Shown here piece by piece: positions 7,566 to 10,000 of a DNA stretch of 10,000 nucleotides. Positions within the stretch are counted from its first letter, which is position 1; each line of letters opens with the position of its first letter. The stretch lies in contig NZ_JAIWOI010000288.1 of assembly GCF_020217005.1 (NCBI RefSeq), positions 1-10,000 of the forward strand. Direction: 5' to 3'. The stretch comes from Rheinheimera sp. (lineage in GTDB: Bacteria > Pseudomonadota > Gammaproteobacteria > Enterobacterales > Alteromonadaceae). The notes under the pieces were generated by a model that was given only the letters and a program-made list of their open reading frames with translations, ran no database searches and had not been told where the DNA came from. The translations under genes were made by a program, and so were the position numbers.

Positions 7566-7846
7566 TTTTTATCCAGCGGGGTAATGATCCGGAAAAATAC
7601 TTCGTCTTGCCCTATTAAACCTAATTCGTTTCGGGCGCGTTCTTCAATAGCATCCAGCCCTATTTGCAAATCAGTCACATCAGCTTTGAGTAATTTATTC
7701 CGTTTAGCCAGGATTTCATTTTGTTGTTCCATCTTGGCTAATTCAGTTTTATGCGCCCAATACTCCATCACGCTATGCTGGCCAAGCCACAAGCGGTGCT
7801 GAAGTGCTGCAAGCAGCGTGAGTAGTAATAAAACCAACAGGCGCAT
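7562..7846 (-). CDS. ftsB: Cell division protein FtsB
   Basis: A 94-residue bitopic inner-membrane protein of the FtsQLB divisome complex, which signals septal peptidoglycan synthesis. A single transmembrane segment (about 3-16, Leu-rich) is followed by a coiled coil (about 28-65, KTELAKMEQQNEILAKRN and on) and the conserved FtsB tail ERARNELGLIGQDEVFFRI (69-87). Length matches the family (E. coli 103). No strong Shine-Dalgarno sequence precedes the ATG. A candidate promoter lies 30 bp upstream, making ftsB the first gene of the long operon. Confidence 0.95.
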   Translation of the reverse strand: MRLLVLLLLTLLAALQHRLWLGQHSVMEYWAHKTELAKMEQQNEILAKRNKLLKADVTDLQIGLDAIEERARNELGLIGQDEVFFRIITPLDKK

Positions 7847-7875
7847 ATCAAACCAAAAAATACAGAGATGAAAGT

Positions 7876-7904
7876 ATTATGAAGCTTATCGGCCGGACTG
7901 GAAA
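7876..7904 (-). promoter_or_regulatory. Candidate sigma-70 promoter for the ftsB operon
   Basis: On the minus strand TTTCCA (7904-7899) and CATAAT (7881-7876) are separated by 17 bp, matching the -35 and -10 consensus at 4 and 5 of 6 positions. The -10 box ends 29 nt before the ftsB ATG, predicting a leader of about 20 nt. The gap 7847-7950 is the only intergenic space between the orphan gene and ftsB, so a promoter is expected here. Confidence 0.45.
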
Positions 7905-7950
7905 GCCCTAATAAGGCCGAAAATAAAGGCTTGCTGCACAAAAATACAGC

Positions 7951-8595
7951 TTAAGGTTGAAAAGGCTTAGCAAAGTTCTGCCAATTTAACCGGCTGGCCA
8001 GTAACAATTCTCTTAAACTCAGCACCCGTGGGCTTTTACGTTCGCCGTTTAGCCATTGGTGACCACAACAAGCAGCTGTCATTAAGCTTTTTGTTGGTTT
8101 GAGCAGGAATTTATCGCTATTTTCATCGGTAAGAGGAGTGCCGTTAAAACTAAACCAGCCATGCTCATTACAATGCAGTCTTTGACCTGCCAAATCAATT
8201 TCATCCACTGAATCCAGCCAGACTGTTTCCTGCGCCTGCTGGCTCTGATAAACAGGAACTATCAAAGCTAATTTTTTGTGTTTTGAATAAAACTGTTCAA
8301 TCTGTTCTATGCCCTGCTCTTTGGCCGGACACTGTGGGTTTTGGCGTCCCATCCAACTGGCATTTTGGCTATCGATTTCAAGCGGGGATTTATTGGATAA
8401 AATACTGCTGGCAGCACGGCGGATATAAAAAGGTAAACTGGCTAAACGTTTTTGCAGACTGGCTAAAAATTCGGGCGGCATTTTGGCGTAACGCATCAAT
8501 TCCCGTTCATACAAAGCATTACAAAGCTCTGTATAAGTCAGGTCCTGCGCCGGGCCTTGCCACAGCTGATGTTGATCGGCTGAATGTTTTTTCAT
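7951..8595 (-). CDS. Uncharacterised 214-residue protein between eno and ftsB
   Basis: I do not recognise this family. The protein is soluble-looking: no signal peptide and no membrane segment. The N-terminal third (about 18-66) is probably helical, with LTYTELCNALYERELMRYAKMP and a basic LQKRLASLPFYIRRAA stretch. The middle (about 107-150) looks like beta strands around LALIVPVYQ and a HCNEHGWFSFNG motif. The C-terminus carries AACCGHQWLNGERKSPR and SLRELLLASRLNW. The five cysteines (25, 89, 142, 176, 177) with H141, H145 and H179 could bind metal, but spacing matches no finger I know. The ATG at 8595 has only a weak ribosome site (ACGG); a start at Met34 or Met39 cannot be excluded. Hairpin repeat copy 2 ends 16 nt upstream, so it has no separate promoter space and probably depends on readthrough from eno. 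Base use is like its neighbours. Confidence 0.75.
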   Translation of the reverse strand: MKKHSADQHQLWQGPAQDLTYTELCNALYERELMRYAKMPPEFLASLQKRLASLPFYIRRAASSILSNKSPLEIDSQNASWMGRQNPQCPAKEQGIEQIEQFYSKHKKLALIVPVYQSQQAQETVWLDSVDEIDLAGQRLHCNEHGWFSFNGTPLTDENSDKFLLKPTKSLMTAACCGHQWLNGERKSPRVLSLRELLLASRLNWQNFAKPFQP

Positions 8596-8610
8596 CCGTT
8601 GATGGTATCC

Positions 8611-8669
8611 AAAAATGGGGTCAGATCACATTATTTGCCATGCAAATAATGTGATCTGACCCCATTTTT
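8611..8669. repeat. Perfect palindromic repeat, copy 2; probable eno terminator or attenuator
   Basis: Arms of 28 bp (8611-8638 and 8642-8669) pair without a mismatch around a 3-nt loop. The outer 22 bp, containing ATGGGGTCAGATCACATT, equal those of copy 1 at 1293-1354, while the inner 6 bp are ATTTGC instead of GTTAAC. It begins 7 bp after the eno stop. In the eno transcript the hairpin is followed by A and five U residues, so it can end transcription, probably incompletely given the gene downstream. Confidence 0.9.
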
Positions 8670-8676
8670 AATTGGC

Positions 8677-9972
8677 TTACGCCTGGCCTTTAATTTCTAC
8701 ACGACCACGGTACGGTGCTTTAGCACCTAACTCCTGCTCAATACGCAGTAATTGGTTGTACTTAGACACGCGGTCTGAACGGCATAAAGAACCAGTTTTG
8801 ATTTGACCAGCAGCTGTACCTACAGCTAAGTCAGCAATAAAGGCATCTTCAGTTTCGCCTGAACGGTGAGAAATAACCGCAGTGAAACCCGCATCTTTCG
8901 CCATTTTAATAGCAGCTAAAGTTTCAGTTAAGCTACCGATTTGGTTAAATTTGATCAGGATAGAGTTACCAATGCCCTGTTCAATACCACGGGTCAGGAT
9001 CTTGGTATTGGTGACGAATAAATCGTCGCCGACCAGCTGGATTTTGTTGCCCATTTTATTGGTCATGTCTTTCCAGCCATCCCAATCTGATTCATCCAAA
9101 CCGTCTTCGATTGAAACTATAGGGAAACGGGTCGCTAAACCTGCCAGGAAGTCGTTGAATTCATAAGAAGTGAATTCTTTACCTTCGCCAGACAGTTTGT
9201 ATTTACCATCGACATAAAACTCAGAAGCAGCACAGTCTAATGCCAAAGTGATGTCTTTATTCAGCTCGTAACCCGCAGCTGCGACAGCTTTAGAGATCAC
9301 AGTTAAAGCTTCTTCGTTCGACTTCAGATCTGGCGCGAAACCACCTTCATCACCTACAGCTGTGTTTAAGCCCTGACTGTGCAGTTCTTTTTTCAGCTGG
9401 TGGAAAATTTCGGCGCCCATACGCAGAGCTTCAGCGAAGGTTTTAGCGCCAACAGGCTGCACCATAAACTCCTGAATATCCACGTTGTTATCGGCATGCT
9501 CACCACCATTGATGATGTTCATCATAGGAACTGGCATGGAATATACACCAGGGGTGCCGTTTAAGTCGGCAATGTGCTGATACAGTGGGATTTTTTTATC
9601 AGCAGCAGCTGCGCGGGCTACGGCTAAAGACACAGCCAGAATAGCGTTAGCACCTAACTTGGATTTAGATTCTGTGCCATCCAGATCGATCATGATCTGG
9701 TCAATTTCTGCTTGTTTATACGCATTTTTGCCGATTAAGGCTGCTTTGATTGGACCATCGATATTGGCCACAGCAGTGCGAACACCTTTACCTAAATAAC
9801 GGCTTTTGTCACCATCGCGCAATTCTAAAGCTTCACGGGTGCCGGTAGAAGCACCTGATGGCGCACAGCCACGACCCATAGCACCACTGGCCAGGAAAAC
9901 GTCAGCTTCTACTGTTGGGTTACCACGTGAATCCATGATCTCACGGGCGATGATATTGACGATCTCAGACAT
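8677..9972 (-). CDS. eno: Enolase (phosphopyruvate hydratase)
   Basis: A 431-residue glycolytic enzyme that interconverts 2-phosphoglycerate and phosphoenolpyruvate; in E. coli it is also a part of the RNA degradosome. The N-terminal domain has the mobile loop APSGASTG (37-44). Catalytic and metal residues are all present: E168, E209, D246, E289, D316, K341, H369-R370-S371 (SHRSGETED) and K392. The length equals that of the family (432 in E. coli). AAGGGG lies 6 nt before the ATG at 9972. Its promoter is outside the window, or it is co-transcribed with an upstream gene (often pyrG in this group). Confidence 0.98.
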   Translation of the reverse strand: MSEIVNIIAREIMDSRGNPTVEADVFLASGAMGRGCAPSGASTGTREALELRDGDKSRYLGKGVRTAVANIDGPIKAALIGKNAYKQAEIDQIMIDLDGTESKSKLGANAILAVSLAVARAAAADKKIPLYQHIADLNGTPGVYSMPVPMMNIINGGEHADNNVDIQEFMVQPVGAKTFAEALRMGAEIFHQLKKELHSQGLNTAVGDEGGFAPDLKSNEEALTVISKAVAAAGYELNKDITLALDCAASEFYVDGKYKLSGEGKEFTSYEFNDFLAGLATRFPIVSIEDGLDESDWDGWKDMTNKMGNKIQLVGDDLFVTNTKILTRGIEQGIGNSILIKFNQIGSLTETLAAIKMAKDAGFTAVISHRSGETEDAFIADLAVGTAAGQIKTGSLCRSDRVSKYNQLLRIEQELGAKAPYRGRVEIKGQA

Positions 9973-10000
9973 GTAAATCCCCTTCTATGCTGCATAAACA

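Noticed and set aside
7861..7950. Possible terminator between the orphan gene and ftsB (AAGCC/GGCTT, CGGCC/GGCCG and GCTG/CAGC pairs)
   Set aside because: The arms are only 4-6 bp, mutually exclusive or widely spaced, and none is followed by a convincing U-run.
8882..9166. Plus-strand open frame inside eno
   Set aside because: It is antisense to a complete enolase with every catalytic residue and has no independent coding signal.

Overview
The window reads as a free-living gammaproteobacterium. The conserved block eno / ftsB-ispD-ispF-truD-surE-pcm-(yqaA)-nlpD-rpoS, the moderate base composition and the protein sequences fit the Alteromonadales/Chromatiales-like group (my best guess is a Rheinheimera or Alishewanella relative, from memory and unverified). 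Every gene I can support lies on the minus strand, so transcription runs from high to low coordinates.

Region 9972-8677 holds enolase. A perfect hairpin repeat (8611-8669) follows its stop codon. An unrecognised 214-residue protein (8595-7951) lies between eno and ftsB. From 7846 to 1359 runs a compact nine-gene series: ftsB (divisome), ispD and ispF (MEP isoprenoid pathway), truD (tRNA pseudouridine synthase), surE (nucleotidase), pcm (isoaspartyl repair), a yqaA-like membrane protein, nlpD (amidase activator) and rpoS (stationary-phase sigma factor). Stop/start overlaps or gaps of 3-29 bp link ftsB through nlpD, which suggests one transcript with translational coupling. A candidate sigma-70 promoter stands before ftsB. 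The only sizeable internal gap is the 95-bp leader before rpoS.

A second copy of the hairpin repeat (1293-1354) follows the rpoS stop. Its arms have the same length (28 bp) and an identical outer 22 bp as the eno copy, but a different, still perfectly paired inner 6 bp. Beyond it, on the same strand, starts a circularly permuted ATP-grasp protein (1193 to beyond the left edge), of the family found in predicted peptide-ligase clusters with alpha-E and transglutaminase-like partners. The 97 bp before it contain a full match to the sigma-54 (-24/-12) promoter consensus and a strong Shine-Dalgarno sequence.

The core block is ordinary housekeeping. The parts worth attention are the apparent sigma-54 control of the ATP-grasp gene, the covarying twin palindromes, and the orphan gene between eno and ftsB. 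No tRNA, rRNA, CRISPR array, transposase gene or plus-strand gene was seen. No gene-free stretch exceeds about 165 bp.
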